DNA of 64,000 nt, taken from contig JBEIDF010000002.1 of assembly GCA_040383605.1 (NCBI GenBank), forward strand, positions 8,244-72,243. Reading direction: 5' to 3'. The notes beneath the pieces are model-generated. The model was given only the letters and a program-made list of their open reading frames with translations, ran no database searches and had not been told where the DNA came from. The stretch comes from M3007 sp040383605. GTDB lineage: Bacteria > Bacteroidota > Bacteroidia > Chitinophagales > Saprospiraceae. Positions 9,873 through 17,824 of the stretch are shown piece by piece (the first letter of the stretch is position 1; each line of letters begins with the position of its first letter). A program made the position numbers and the translations under genes.

Positions 9873-9873
9873 A

Positions 9874-9979
9874 TTGGAGAATTGGGATTGGGGATTGCGG
9901 ATTTATTGGATTGCGGGTTTGTTCTTTCAATCTTTCGGGTACAATCCGCAATCCGAATTCCGCAATCTGAAATCCGAAA
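9874..9979. repeat. GGATTGCGG-family intergenic repeat, copy A (inverted arrangement)
   Basis: Units of GGATTGGGGATTGCGGATT on the left are followed by their reverse complement (CCGCAATCCG, CCGCAATCTG) on the right. The copy can therefore fold into a long imperfect hairpin just upstream of the peroxiredoxin start. Seven further copies lie in this window. Confidence 0.75.
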
Positions 9980-9989
9980 TTTTTTTAAC

Positions 9990-10448
9990 ATGATAAATAA
10001 AACAGCGCCCGACTTCACCCTTCGTGCCAGCGACAAATCGCAGGTGCAACTCAAAGACTACCGCGGAAAGAACGTGGTGCTCCTTTTTTTCCCCTTCGCA
10101 TTTAGCGGGGTATGTACCAAAGAAATGTGCTACCTTCGCGACAGCTTGAGCGAGTACGAAGCGCTGGATGCACAGGTGCTGGCCGTGTCTGTGGACAGTT
10201 TATATGCATTAAATGCTTGGAACCTGGAACAAAAATTCACCTTTCCGTTGTTATCTGATTTCAACAAAACCGTTTCAAAAAAATACGGCGTCCTGTACAA
10301 GGAATTTGTATATGAAATGAAAGGCGTTGCCAAACGCTCGGCTTTTGTGATAGATAAAGAAGGCGTCATCCGCTATGCAGAAGTGCTCGAAAGCGCAGGT
10401 GATTTGCCGAACTTTGAAAAAATTAAACAAACACTGACCGGCCTGTAA
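9990..10448 (+). CDS. Peroxiredoxin (AhpC/TSA family, BCP/AhpE-like)
   Basis: This thiol peroxidase should reduce hydrogen or organic peroxides in the cytoplasm. The 152-residue reading from MINKTAPDFTLRASDKSQ has the family N-terminus (APDFTL) and the active-site stretch FPFAFSGVCT with peroxidatic Cys42. A second Cys at 47 (VCTKEMCYLRD) has the CxxxxC spacing of BCP-type enzymes that form an intramolecular disulfide, while FAFSGVCT itself resembles AhpE. The late fold is conserved (RSAFVIDKEGVIRYAEV). Longer in-frame starts run through the intergenic repeat and are rejected. clpS follows after 10 bases, so the two are likely co-transcribed. Confidence 0.9.
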   Translation: MINKTAPDFTLRASDKSQVQLKDYRGKNVVLLFFPFAFSGVCTKEMCYLRDSLSEYEALDAQVLAVSVDSLYALNAWNLEQKFTFPLLSDFNKTVSKKYGVLYKEFVYEMKGVAKRSAFVIDKEGVIRYAEVLESAGDLPNFEKIKQTLTGL

Positions 10449-10458
10449 AAAAAGCGCC

Positions 10459-10755
10459 ATGCCACTCAAACCACAATGGGATGAAGAAGTGGATGTCCTG
10501 GTGGAAGACGACACCCTTTCAGACACCCCGTCCCGCATTATTGTATTCAACGATGACCACAACTCCTTCGAGTGGGTCATTCAATGTTTTATGGAAATTT
10601 TGCAGCACTCCTCCGAACAGGCGGAGCAGCTCTCGCTTATTATCCATTTCAAAGGCAAGGCAACGGTAAAAACCGGCCCGAAGGACGAATTGCGCCCGCA
10701 GTACGAAGCGCTGCTCGATCGGGGCCTCTCGGCCGTGATGGATGATGCAGACTAA
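10459..10755 (+). CDS. clpS: ATP-dependent Clp protease adaptor ClpS
   Basis: ClpS binds proteins with destabilising N-terminal residues (Leu, Phe, Trp, Tyr) and delivers them to ClpAP/ClpCP. The 98-residue length is normal. The core RIIVFNDDHNSFEWVIQCF carries the Asn-Asp pair that contacts the N-terminal amine of the substrate. LIIHFKGKATV holds the conserved His of the pocket, and the helical end (ALLDRGLSAVMDD) is typical. The N-terminal extension KPQWDEEVDVLVEDD is acidic, as in other Bacteroidota. It follows the peroxiredoxin by 10 bases. The stop codon TAA overlaps the apparent target duplication of the adjacent MITE-like element. The aat gene, which creates N-degrons, lies just beyond that element. 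Confidence 0.95.
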   Translation: MPLKPQWDEEVDVLVEDDTLSDTPSRIIVFNDDHNSFEWVIQCFMEILQHSSEQAEQLSLIIHFKGKATVKTGPKDELRPQYEALLDRGLSAVMDDAD

Positions 10756-10757
10756 GA

Positions 10758-11084
10758 GAGCATGTCTAAAATTATCTTTCTTGCTAATATGAAAGTCTTT
10801 TTCAGCCAACCTTCGTTCCTTTTTTCGCCGTAATTAGTCCCATTACGCCTGAAAAAAGCGCCTTGTCTGGCTAAAAAATCCTTTTCTTATTAGAGCATGT
10901 CTAAAATTGCATTTCTCGCTAATATGAAAGTCTTTTTCAGCCAACCTTCGTTCCTTTTTTCGCCGTAATTAGTCCCATTACGCCTGCAAAAAGCGCCTTG
11001 TCTGGCTAAAAAATCCTTTTCATATTAGCAGAGAATATAAATTTAGACATGCTCTTAGCAGAGAATATAATTTTAGGCAAGCTC
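10758..11084. mobile_element. Nested MITE-like palindromic elements (outer copy)
   Basis: The outer element starts GAGCATGTCTAAAATT and ends with the degenerate inverse AATTTTAGGCAAGCTC, flanked on both sides by TAAGA (10753-10757 and 11085-11089). A second copy is inserted inside it at 10893-11054. Removing that copy and a 3-base duplication leaves 162 bases, the same length as the inner copy. Each copy is a long imperfect palindrome (GCTAATATGAAAG near one end, CTTTTCATATTAGC near the other, CGTAAT...ATTACG in the centre). No transposase is encoded, so it would need one in trans. Confidence 0.75.
10893..11054. mobile_element. MITE-like palindromic element, inner 162-base copy
   Basis: Terminal inverted repeats GAGCATGTCTAAAATT and AATTTAGACATGCTC bound this copy. 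TTA flanks it on both sides, consistent with a 3-base target duplication in the outer copy. The central part is nearly identical to the left arm of the outer copy (shared run from GCTAATATGAAAG to GGCTAAAAAATCC), which suggests recent insertion. Confidence 0.75.
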
Positions 11085-11120
11085 TAAGAGCGCGTATCTA
11101 AACAAAACCCCAATTTTCCC

Positions 11121-11846
11121 GTGCCCTTATTCTGGCTTGATCCATCTGAACCGCCCGCTTTTCCGCCCCTCAACAAGGCGGACATCGGCGGTTTGCTGGC
11201 AGTCGGCGGTGATATTACGCCGGACTGGCTCACGGCGGCGTACCGGCATGGCGCGTTTCCCTGGTTTGAACACGACGAAGAGTTTTACTGGTATTCGCCC
11301 GATCCGCGTTGCGTGCTGTTCCCGGAGGAATTGCGGGTGCATAAAAGCATGCGTTCGATTTTTAACCAGCATAAATTTCGCTACACGCTGGACACCTGTT
11401 TCGAGGAAGTCATGCTGGCCTGCGCGAATCGCGCGCGCGAGGGCCATCCGGGAACCTGGATTACCCCGCGCTTTGTCGAGGGCTACACTGAAATGTATCG
11501 CCTGGGAATCGGGCACTCCGTGGAGGTCTGGCAAGATGAGGAATTGGTAGGCGGCTTGTACGGCCTGGCGTTCGGACGGATATTTTGCGGCGAAAGCATG
11601 TTCGCACGAACAACCAATGCCTCGAAAGCCGGCTTTATCGTGCTGGTGCGCGCCCTGCAAAAACAAGGCTTTACCCTCATTGACTGCCAGCAGGAAACGG
11701 AACACCTGCTCAGCCTGGGCGCCCGCAGTATCCCGAGAACGGAATTCGCGGCGTATCTGAACCAAAATCAGTACCAACGCACGCTGGTCGGAAGATGGCG
11801 CTTCGACGCGGATTTAAACCTTGAAGTGCTTGAAATACAACCTTGA
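11121..11846 (+). CDS. aat: Leucyl/phenylalanyl-tRNA--protein transferase
   Basis: Aat transfers Leu or Phe from aminoacyl-tRNA to proteins with N-terminal Arg or Lys, creating the degron read by ClpS. The 241-residue protein starts with GTG (MPLFWLDPSEPPAFPP). It shows the family signatures GLLAVGGDITPDWLTAAYRHGAFPWF, YWYSPDPRCVLFPEEL and the C-terminal FTLIDCQQETEHLLSLGA. The motifs FGRIFCGESMFA and SKAGFIVL belong to the GNAT-like catalytic core. No in-frame ATG is available upstream. Spacing to clpS would be about 33 bases if the MITE-like insertions were removed, which suggests an ancestral clpS-aat operon. Confidence 0.95.
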   Translation: MPLFWLDPSEPPAFPPLNKADIGGLLAVGGDITPDWLTAAYRHGAFPWFEHDEEFYWYSPDPRCVLFPEELRVHKSMRSIFNQHKFRYTLDTCFEEVMLACANRAREGHPGTWITPRFVEGYTEMYRLGIGHSVEVWQDEELVGGLYGLAFGRIFCGESMFARTTNASKAGFIVLVRALQKQGFTLIDCQQETEHLLSLGARSIPRTEFAAYLNQNQYQRTLVGRWRFDADLNLEVLEIQP

Positions 11847-11945
11847 AAATTCGGCGGGTTGGGCGGGCAGGCTTAAAATTTCTTTAAAACAGGCGATTTC
11901 TGCCGGATACTCCTTATGTTAGCGTGGTATAAAAACCCTGACGTT

Positions 11946-13733
11946 ATGAATCGCGTATTTTTCCGGTATCATACCTTCCTGAAAACTGCACTGGGCGCCC
12001 TGTTGCTGGCGCCCGTCGCGCGCCTCCACAATGCCGTCCCCGGCCCCCTGCCGGAACCGGAAATCGTGGCCGCCGCTTTTCCCAAAGACTACTTTGAGCG
12101 CCCGGTCGAGGACCAACTCCGCCTGACGGGCACCTTCGGCGAATTGCGCGCCAATCACTTCCATTCCGGTGTGGATATCAAAAGTAAAACCGGCAAGTCC
12201 GGCCAGCCGGTGCTGTCAGCGGCGGAAGGCCATGTCGCAACCATCAAGGTACAAGCCGACGGCTATGGTAATGTGCTGTATATCAAGCACCCCAACGGCT
12301 ATACCACCGTGTATGCCCACCTCGACCGCTTTGCCCCGGCAATTCAAAAGTACGTGCGGGAAGAACAATACAAACGCGCGCGCTTCGAAGTCACGCTCTC
12401 GCCGCCCGCCGCTATGTTCCCGGTAAAACGCGGACAGGAAATCGGCAAACTCGGCAACTCAGGCAGTTCCACCGGCCCGCACCTGCACTTCGAAATCCGA
12501 AATACCGCAACCCAAAAGGTACTGAACCCGGAATTATTCGGCCTGCCGGTCGCCGACCGCACCCCGCCCGAAATCCGGGATATGAAAATTTATTTCCTCA
12601 ATGATTACCGCGAAGCACTCTTCGAAAAAGCCCTGCCAGTCGAAAAACGCCCCGATGGAACCTACCACCTGAAGGGCGGCGACACGCTGCTCGTCAGCTA
12701 CGACCGGGTCGGGTTCGCCGTGAAAGCCTACGATCGAATGGATTATCTGCGGAATGACAACGGTATTTATGGAATTACCCTCGATGCAGACGCGGAAAGG
12801 GTGTTTGACTGGCGCATGGACGACCTGGATTTTGACGAAACGCGCTATATGAACGCGCATGCCGACTACAGCGCAAAGCAACGCTTCGGCGCCTGGTTTC
12901 ACCGCTGCTTTATCCTGCCCGGAAACCGCCTCTCCAATTACCGCCGAACGCCCACGCTGGGCGCCGTCCAACTCTACCCAAACCGATTGGTCAAAATGAC
13001 GCTCAAAGCGGTGGACGCCAACGGCAATACCGCTTCGATTACTTTCTGGGCGCAGCGCACGGTCGCAACGGACATCATTTCGCAACCGGCTTTCGATTAC
13101 CTGTTGCCCTGGGATGCGGAGAGCCGCATTGACCTCGATGGCTTAACCCTCGTGCTGCCCAAAGGCGCGCTGTACGAAACGCTGCCGTTTCTCTACCTCC
13201 GCCGCCCGGAAAAACCCGCCGGCGCCTGGTCGCCCGTGCATCAAATCCACCATAAAAATACGCCGATCCACACCGCCTTTCAACTAAAAATCAGCCCAAG
13301 TGTGCCAATTCCCGAAAAATTGCGCCCCAAGGCCCTGATCGCCCGCGTGGGCGGTACCCGCCCCGTCAGTTACGGCGGCAGCTGGCAGGAAGGGCAGCTG
13401 GTTACCCGCACGCGGGAATTCGGAGATTTCTGCATGCTGGTTGATACGATCCCGCCGGCAATCGTGCCGGTGACCTTCGAACGGGATATGCGCAAGCGCA
13501 ACGCTATGTCATTCCGGATCCGCGACAACTTTGGCGCCGCCGGCCCGGCCGACGATCCGCGCTACACCGGCACCATAGACGGCCAGTGGGTGCTGTTTGA
13601 GTACGACGCCAAACGCAATCGCCTCACGCACACGTTCGACAGCCGCACCAAACCGGGCGAGCACACGCTCCGCTTAACCGTGACGGACGATCGCGGGAAT
13701 ATTTCCGTGTATGAAAAGAATTTTTTGCGATAA
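11946..13733 (+). CDS. M23 family metallopeptidase (LytM-type), secreted
   Basis: The product is 595 residues if started at MNRVFFRYHTFLKTALGALL, which provides the signal peptide or anchor; an ATG 10 codons earlier is less likely. The peptidase M23 domain spans about residues 60-195. It shows zinc-site motifs HSGVDIKS (His near 72, Asp near 76), GYTTVYAHLDRF and GPHLHFEIR (His near 178). Such enzymes cleave peptidoglycan cross-links in the periplasm, or act as activators when the site is degenerate; here the ligands appear intact. A roughly 400-residue beta-rich C-terminal region of unknown role follows. The gene stands alone and converges on the TraB/GumN gene, whose stop lies 21 bases beyond. 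Confidence 0.85.
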   Translation: MNRVFFRYHTFLKTALGALLLAPVARLHNAVPGPLPEPEIVAAAFPKDYFERPVEDQLRLTGTFGELRANHFHSGVDIKSKTGKSGQPVLSAAEGHVATIKVQADGYGNVLYIKHPNGYTTVYAHLDRFAPAIQKYVREEQYKRARFEVTLSPPAAMFPVKRGQEIGKLGNSGSSTGPHLHFEIRNTATQKVLNPELFGLPVADRTPPEIRDMKIYFLNDYREALFEKALPVEKRPDGTYHLKGGDTLLVSYDRVGFAVKAYDRMDYLRNDNGIYGITLDADAERVFDWRMDDLDFDETRYMNAHADYSAKQRFGAWFHRCFILPGNRLSNYRRTPTLGAVQLYPNRLVKMTLKAVDANGNTASITFWAQRTVATDIISQPAFDYLLPWDAESRIDLDGLTLVLPKGALYETLPFLYLRRPEKPAGAWSPVHQIHHKNTPIHTAFQLKISPSVPIPEKLRPKALIARVGGTRPVSYGGSWQEGQLVTRTREFGDFCMLVDTIPPAIVPVTFERDMRKRNAMSFRIRDNFGAAGPADDPRYTGTIDGQWVLFEYDAKRNRLTHTFDSRTKPGEHTLRLTVTDDRGNISVYEKNFLR

Positions 13734-13754
13734 AAAAGCGTCGCCGGCCGGTTG

Positions 13755-14660
13755 CTATTTTTCCGGTTCCACCCGGTAACCCTCCGCGCGCAGGAGGGCG
13801 ATCACACCCCGCGGGCCGCCCAGATGGCCCGCACCAACGGCAAACAGGGTCGGCGTTTCTTTCATCAGGCGCCGCATAACCGGTATCCAATTCTGGTTGC
13901 GGCGGGTCAGCAACAATTCTTCGAATCGGGCCATATCCTGACCTTCCTCTACGACCATGGACTGCATTTTCGAGATGTCTTCCGCGCGATACAATCGGAG
14001 CATATCCTTATATGCACCGGCGTCGCGCTCGCCGCTGCGCAGTGTTTCCACCAACATGCGGGCCTGGGCGTCGTAGGGGATGCTGTCAAACACGCCAATC
14101 TGGTAGGCGGCGGTTTCCAATCCTGCCGACGCCAGTTTTCGCTTGCGCGCCAGTTGATACAGTTCCATTTCCACGGAGGTCATGCGGCTGTTTTGGAGAT
14201 TTTCTTCTTCATTGGACAGCATCATGCTGAGAAACATCGGTTTCAGGCGCTCAAGCATGCCCATAGACATCCCTTGCTCTGTCATTTTTGACTGCACGAA
14301 CGCGTAATCCTCGGCGTTCAGCAGATCGCGCAGCGTCTTGCCATCGCGCATGAAGGCCTTGGTGATCAGGCTGAATTGTTTACCCAGGTTGGTCATTTCC
14401 CGCATATCTATTTCAAAGGCCACGCGCTTGCTGCGATCCAGCGCGGCAAGCAGCGGCTCGGAAAAGGTTAGTTCCGCCTTTGGAATCAGGTGGATCGTGC
14501 CGTACAAATAGGAAGGCTTAGACAGGCCGTTGCCGCTGATTTTCCAGAGCAGGGCGTTGTCGGTGGGAACCAGTTGGTCGGGGGTATAGACGGCTTTTTG
14601 CGCGCCGCCACAACCTGCGGCCAGGAAAGCGGGGAATAGCCAGAAAAAAAGTTTGCGCAT
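13755..14660 (-). CDS. TraB/GumN family lipoprotein
   Basis: The 301-residue product has a lipoprotein signal (MRKLFFWLFPAFLAAGCGG, acylated Cys at 17). Family hallmarks are LLWKISGNGLSKPSYLYGTIHLI with the GTIH motif near residue 55, a central Glu in VAFEIDM, and the C-terminal LFAVGAGHLGGPRGVIALL. TraB/GumN (Tiki-like) proteins are proposed metalloproteases with His/Glu active sites; these motifs are intact here, but the substrate is unknown. It is likely anchored in the periplasm or outer membrane. It is divergent from the TIGR04282 gene across a 93-base gap that must hold both promoters. Confidence 0.85.
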   Translation of the reverse strand: MRKLFFWLFPAFLAAGCGGAQKAVYTPDQLVPTDNALLWKISGNGLSKPSYLYGTIHLIPKAELTFSEPLLAALDRSKRVAFEIDMREMTNLGKQFSLITKAFMRDGKTLRDLLNAEDYAFVQSKMTEQGMSMGMLERLKPMFLSMMLSNEEENLQNSRMTSVEMELYQLARKRKLASAGLETAAYQIGVFDSIPYDAQARMLVETLRSGERDAGAYKDMLRLYRAEDISKMQSMVVEEGQDMARFEELLLTRRNQNWIPVMRRLMKETPTLFAVGAGHLGGPRGVIALLRAEGYRVEPEK

Positions 14661-14753
14661 GCGGAGTGGATAGGCGGTGTTTGGTACGTGGAGTAGGGGG
14701 TATTGGTACTATGAATGAGATGATTTTAAACGTTTTCTCCCGCCAAATGTTCC

Positions 14754-15368
14754 ATGAGCGTGGAAGAAACCTTGCTCATTTTTATCAAAAATCCGGTCTT
14801 AGGCCGGGTAAAAACCCGCCTCGCAGCAGCACTTGGCGCTGAAGCGGCCCTGGCGGCGTACCAGGAACTGCTTGCCTACACCCGGGCAGTCGCGACCCGA
14901 ACTGCCTGCCGCCGCCGGCTGTATTACAGCGATTACCTTCCGGAGGCCGACGAGTGGCCGACGGATTTGTTCGAAAAACACCTGCAATCGGGCGCCGACT
15001 TGGGCTTGCGCATGGCCAACGCATTTGAAAGCGCCTTTGAAGCGGGCGCCGACCGGGTCTTGATTATCGGCAGCGATTGCCCCGGTATCACGCCGGAGAT
15101 CCTCGCCGAAGGGTTTGACGCCTTGCACGCGTGTGATTTCGTGCTGGGGCCAAGCGCCGACGGCGGATATTACCTGCTGGGTATGCGCCGATTTCAGGCG
15201 GCGGTATTTGAAGGCATCGCATGGAGCAGTCCGACCGTTTGCGCGGAGACGCGCCTGCGGATGCAGGCCCTGGGGGGCGACTGCAGGATGCTGCCGGTCT
15301 TGACGGATATTGACACCGAGGCGGATTGGAACGCCATCGGCCGTCGGGTGGGGCTATTTCCAGAATAA
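14754..15368 (+). CDS. TIGR04282 family glycosyltransferase (DUF2064)
   Basis: The 204-residue protein opens with LLIFIKNPVLGRVKTRLA, the nucleotide-binding motif of this GT-A-like family, and has GSDCPGI near residue 105 and LGPSADGGYYLLGM, which match the usual Asp-containing donor-binding loops. The family was named for a link to arsenosugar biosynthesis, but most members have no proven substrate and there are no arsenic genes nearby. It is cytoplasmic. The last 15 bases overlap the 3' end of the convergent ABC permease gene. Confidence 0.85.
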   Translation: MSVEETLLIFIKNPVLGRVKTRLAAALGAEAALAAYQELLAYTRAVATRTACRRRLYYSDYLPEADEWPTDLFEKHLQSGADLGLRMANAFESAFEAGADRVLIIGSDCPGITPEILAEGFDALHACDFVLGPSADGGYYLLGMRRFQAAVFEGIAWSSPTVCAETRLRMQALGGDCRMLPVLTDIDTEADWNAIGRRVGLFPE

Positions 15369-16676
15369 CCACTTGCCAATTTCGCGGAGCGTCACCTTTT
15401 TTCCATACATCAAAATGCCGATGCGGTAGATACGGCCGGCCAGCCAGACGAAGAAGAACGCGCTGGCCACTACGAGCGCCAGCGAAATGGCCACCTGCCA
15501 CCAGGGCGGATTAAAAGCCATTCGGAACGGCATCACAATCGGGGAGAACAGCGGAAAAATGGAGGCAAAAACCATCAGCCCGGAATCCGGGTTCCGCATG
15601 CCTGCAAAGGCCGTAATATAAAAGGCGAGGATAATCGGCAGCGTCACCGGCAAAGTCAGCGCCTGCCCCTCGCCCAGGTCGTCGCTCATCGCCGAACCGA
15701 TCGCGGCGAACAGCGAAGAGTAGATAAAATACCCGCCGAGGAAGAAGATGATAAAGGAAAAAATGATCAGCGGCCAATTTTGCCGGCTCAATTCCGCCAA
15801 CAAACGAAACTGTGCGCTTTCCATCGCTTCCGGATCTATTTGCGGCATTTGCCCCGGCCCCATGGCCGGCTGCATCTGCCCGGCGTCCAGTCCGCCCAGC
15901 ACAGGAACCAGCAACGTAACCAGCGTGCTGAGGACGACCCAGGCGAGCACCTGCGTGAGGCCGACGGCGCCCGCACCCAGAATTTTGCCCAGCATCAAAT
16001 CGAAGGGTCGGACCGAGGACATCATCACCTCCACAATCCGGTTAGTTTTTTCCTCCATGACGGAGCGCATGACCATTTGTCCGTAAAACAGCACCATAAA
16101 AAACATGATGAACGCCATAACCGCCCCGATCGCCAGGCCAATATCCGCCGTGTACTTGCTTTCATCCTCGCCGCTGGCCGTAATGCTTTCCGGATCAATG
16201 GACACCTCGGTTTTGAGGTCTTCCAGACTGGTTTTGTCCAGATTCAGCGCGGTGATTTTGTAGTCGCGTATTTTATCGCTGATGGCCTCTTCCATCGCGG
16301 TGCGCTTTTCCGGCCCGATCTTTTGGTCGGAATAGTAATACAGGGTAAATTCTTTTTCGCGCACATTGCCGATGGGCGGCACCCGCAGCACGCCGTCGTA
16401 TTGTTCGGCGGCAACAGCTTCTTTCAGCGTTTCCAGGCTTTTATTTTTTACGATGCTATAGCGCAGGCCTTTTTCATCTGCCAGTTGCCCCAGGACGCCG
16501 GCTTCGTCCAGGACGGCCACTTTCAAGCCGCCCCCGCCTTCGTAGCTGCTCAAGCCCACAATAACCAGGATATAGATCAGCAGCCCGATCGGCGCCATCA
16601 GGGTGCCGAGGATGAACGAGCGTTTGCGTACGCGGGTGATATATTCCCGCCAGACGATGAGTTTAAGTTTTGACAT
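15354..16676 (-). CDS. ABC exporter permease (NatB-like)
   Basis: The 440-residue ABC-2 type permease has the NatB topology. One transmembrane helix near residues 22-42 (FILGTLMAPIGLLIYILVIV) is followed by a soluble loop of about 140 residues and a cluster of five or six helices from about 185 to 425. The motif VVLFYGQMVMRSVMEEKTNRIVEVMMSSV and the following PFDLMLGKILG are typical coupling-helix sequences of the family. Its ATPase partner is encoded 48 bases upstream on the same strand. NatAB systems export sodium in Bacillus, but in Bacteroidota the substrate is not established. The 3' end overlaps the convergent glycosyltransferase gene by 15 bases. Confidence 0.9.
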   Translation of the reverse strand: MSKLKLIVWREYITRVRKRSFILGTLMAPIGLLIYILVIVGLSSYEGGGGLKVAVLDEAGVLGQLADEKGLRYSIVKNKSLETLKEAVAAEQYDGVLRVPPIGNVREKEFTLYYYSDQKIGPEKRTAMEEAISDKIRDYKITALNLDKTSLEDLKTEVSIDPESITASGEDESKYTADIGLAIGAVMAFIMFFMVLFYGQMVMRSVMEEKTNRIVEVMMSSVRPFDLMLGKILGAGAVGLTQVLAWVVLSTLVTLLVPVLGGLDAGQMQPAMGPGQMPQIDPEAMESAQFRLLAELSRQNWPLIIFSFIIFFLGGYFIYSSLFAAIGSAMSDDLGEGQALTLPVTLPIILAFYITAFAGMRNPDSGLMVFASIFPLFSPIVMPFRMAFNPPWWQVAISLALVVASAFFFVWLAGRIYRIGILMYGKKVTLREIGKWLFWK

Positions 16677-16724
16677 ACGATGAGGTGATTCGCAAAATGA
16701 ATAGGTACGCGTGGTGTATATTTA

Positions 16725-17648
16725 CTACGCGTTGGGGCGCTCCGGGGCTGAGCCTTCTACCCGCCGGATGAATATCTCATTGAAGGTGGGCAGGATTTCC
16801 GCAAAATAGCGGATCCGTACGTGTCGGTCGAGGAGATAGCGCAGCAGCGCGTCGCTTTGCGATTCCTGTTCCAGTTGGACGATGGCAGCGGCGCCGTCAG
16901 TTTTCACGAGTTGAAAGCGATCAGCGAAATCTTCCGGCAGGCTGCCTTCGGTTTCGATGCGGTATCGGTTTTGTTTGTAGTCGTTTTTGATATCGGCTAC
17001 CGCGCCGTACAACACGTTTTTGCCGTGGTTGATCAGGACGATATGGTCGCACATTTCCTCCACCTGTTCCATGCGGTGCGTGGAAAAGATAATGCTGGTT
17101 CCTTCCCGGTTGAGGCGGGTGATTTCGTCTTTAATAATCGCCGTATTGATGGGATCGAGTCCGGTGAACGGTTCGTCGAGAATAAGCAGCGGGGGGCGGT
17201 GCACGACGGTGGCGATGAACTGGATTTTCTGTTGCATCCCCTTGGAGAGCTCCTCAATTTTTTTATTCCACCAGCTCCGGATATCGAATTTATCGAGCCA
17301 AAAATAAATTTCTTTTTTAGCGGCGGCCTCGCTCAGTCCCTTGAGTTGGGCCAGGTAGAGGAGATGCTCCCCTACTTTCATTTTTTTGTACAGGCCGCGT
17401 TCTTCCGGCATGTAACCGATTTTTTCCGGCGATCGGGCGTTTAGCCGTTCGCCGCGCAGCAGGATATCCCCCGCATCAGGCGCCGTAATCGTGGTGATCA
17501 TACGGATCAGGGAAGTTTTTCCGGCGCCGTTCGGGCCTAACATCCCAAAAATACTGCCTTCCGGCACTTCCAGGCTGAGGTGATCCACGGCGGAATAGGC
17601 GCCATAAGTTTTTACAACGTTTCGAATCGAAAGGATGGAGGTGGACAT
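16725..17648 (-). CDS. ABC transporter ATP-binding protein (NatA-like)
   Basis: The 307-residue ATPase drives the downstream NatB-like permease. Visible motifs are Walker A GPNGAGKT (residues 38-45), an ABC signature LSKGMQQK near 134, Walker B LLILDEPFTGLDP near 155 and the switch His in IIFSTHRMEQ. A DUF4162-like C-terminal domain (about 225-300) is typical of drug or sodium export ATPases. It is the first gene of the two-gene unit. The 176-base gap to the divergent aldehyde dehydrogenase gene should contain its promoter. Confidence 0.92.
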   Translation of the reverse strand: MSTSILSIRNVVKTYGAYSAVDHLSLEVPEGSIFGMLGPNGAGKTSLIRMITTITAPDAGDILLRGERLNARSPEKIGYMPEERGLYKKMKVGEHLLYLAQLKGLSEAAAKKEIYFWLDKFDIRSWWNKKIEELSKGMQQKIQFIATVVHRPPLLILDEPFTGLDPINTAIIKDEITRLNREGTSIIFSTHRMEQVEEMCDHIVLINHGKNVLYGAVADIKNDYKQNRYRIETEGSLPEDFADRFQLVKTDGAAAIVQLEQESQSDALLRYLLDRHVRIRYFAEILPTFNEIFIRRVEGSAPERPNA

Positions 17649-17761
17649 ATCGGTGTTGTTATAAGCGCGTATCGGCGATTGGCTGCCCCGGCAAAAAGGC
17701 GCCGTTTTTTACTTGGTGATAAAATCCCCGACTGGTGCTTTATTTTAGGGCTAAAAGTAGG

Positions 17762-17769
17762 TACTTTTG
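17762..17769 (+). promoter_or_regulatory. Bacteroidota -7 promoter element (TACTTTTG)
   Basis: TACTTTTG fits the TAnnTTTG consensus of the Bacteroidota primary sigma factor and lies 55 bases before the aldehyde dehydrogenase start. No convincing -33 TTTG is seen. Confidence 0.5.
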
Positions 17770-17824
17770 AGGCGTCTAACAACAAATTATTCGCTCAATT
17801 TATGCAAAAAACCGACGACGCGAT

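Noticed and set aside
10758..11084. Possible pair of small RNA genes or duplicated terminators
   Set aside because: Exact 162-base units, inverted ends and flanking duplications fit nested mobile elements better, although the palindromes could be transcribed.
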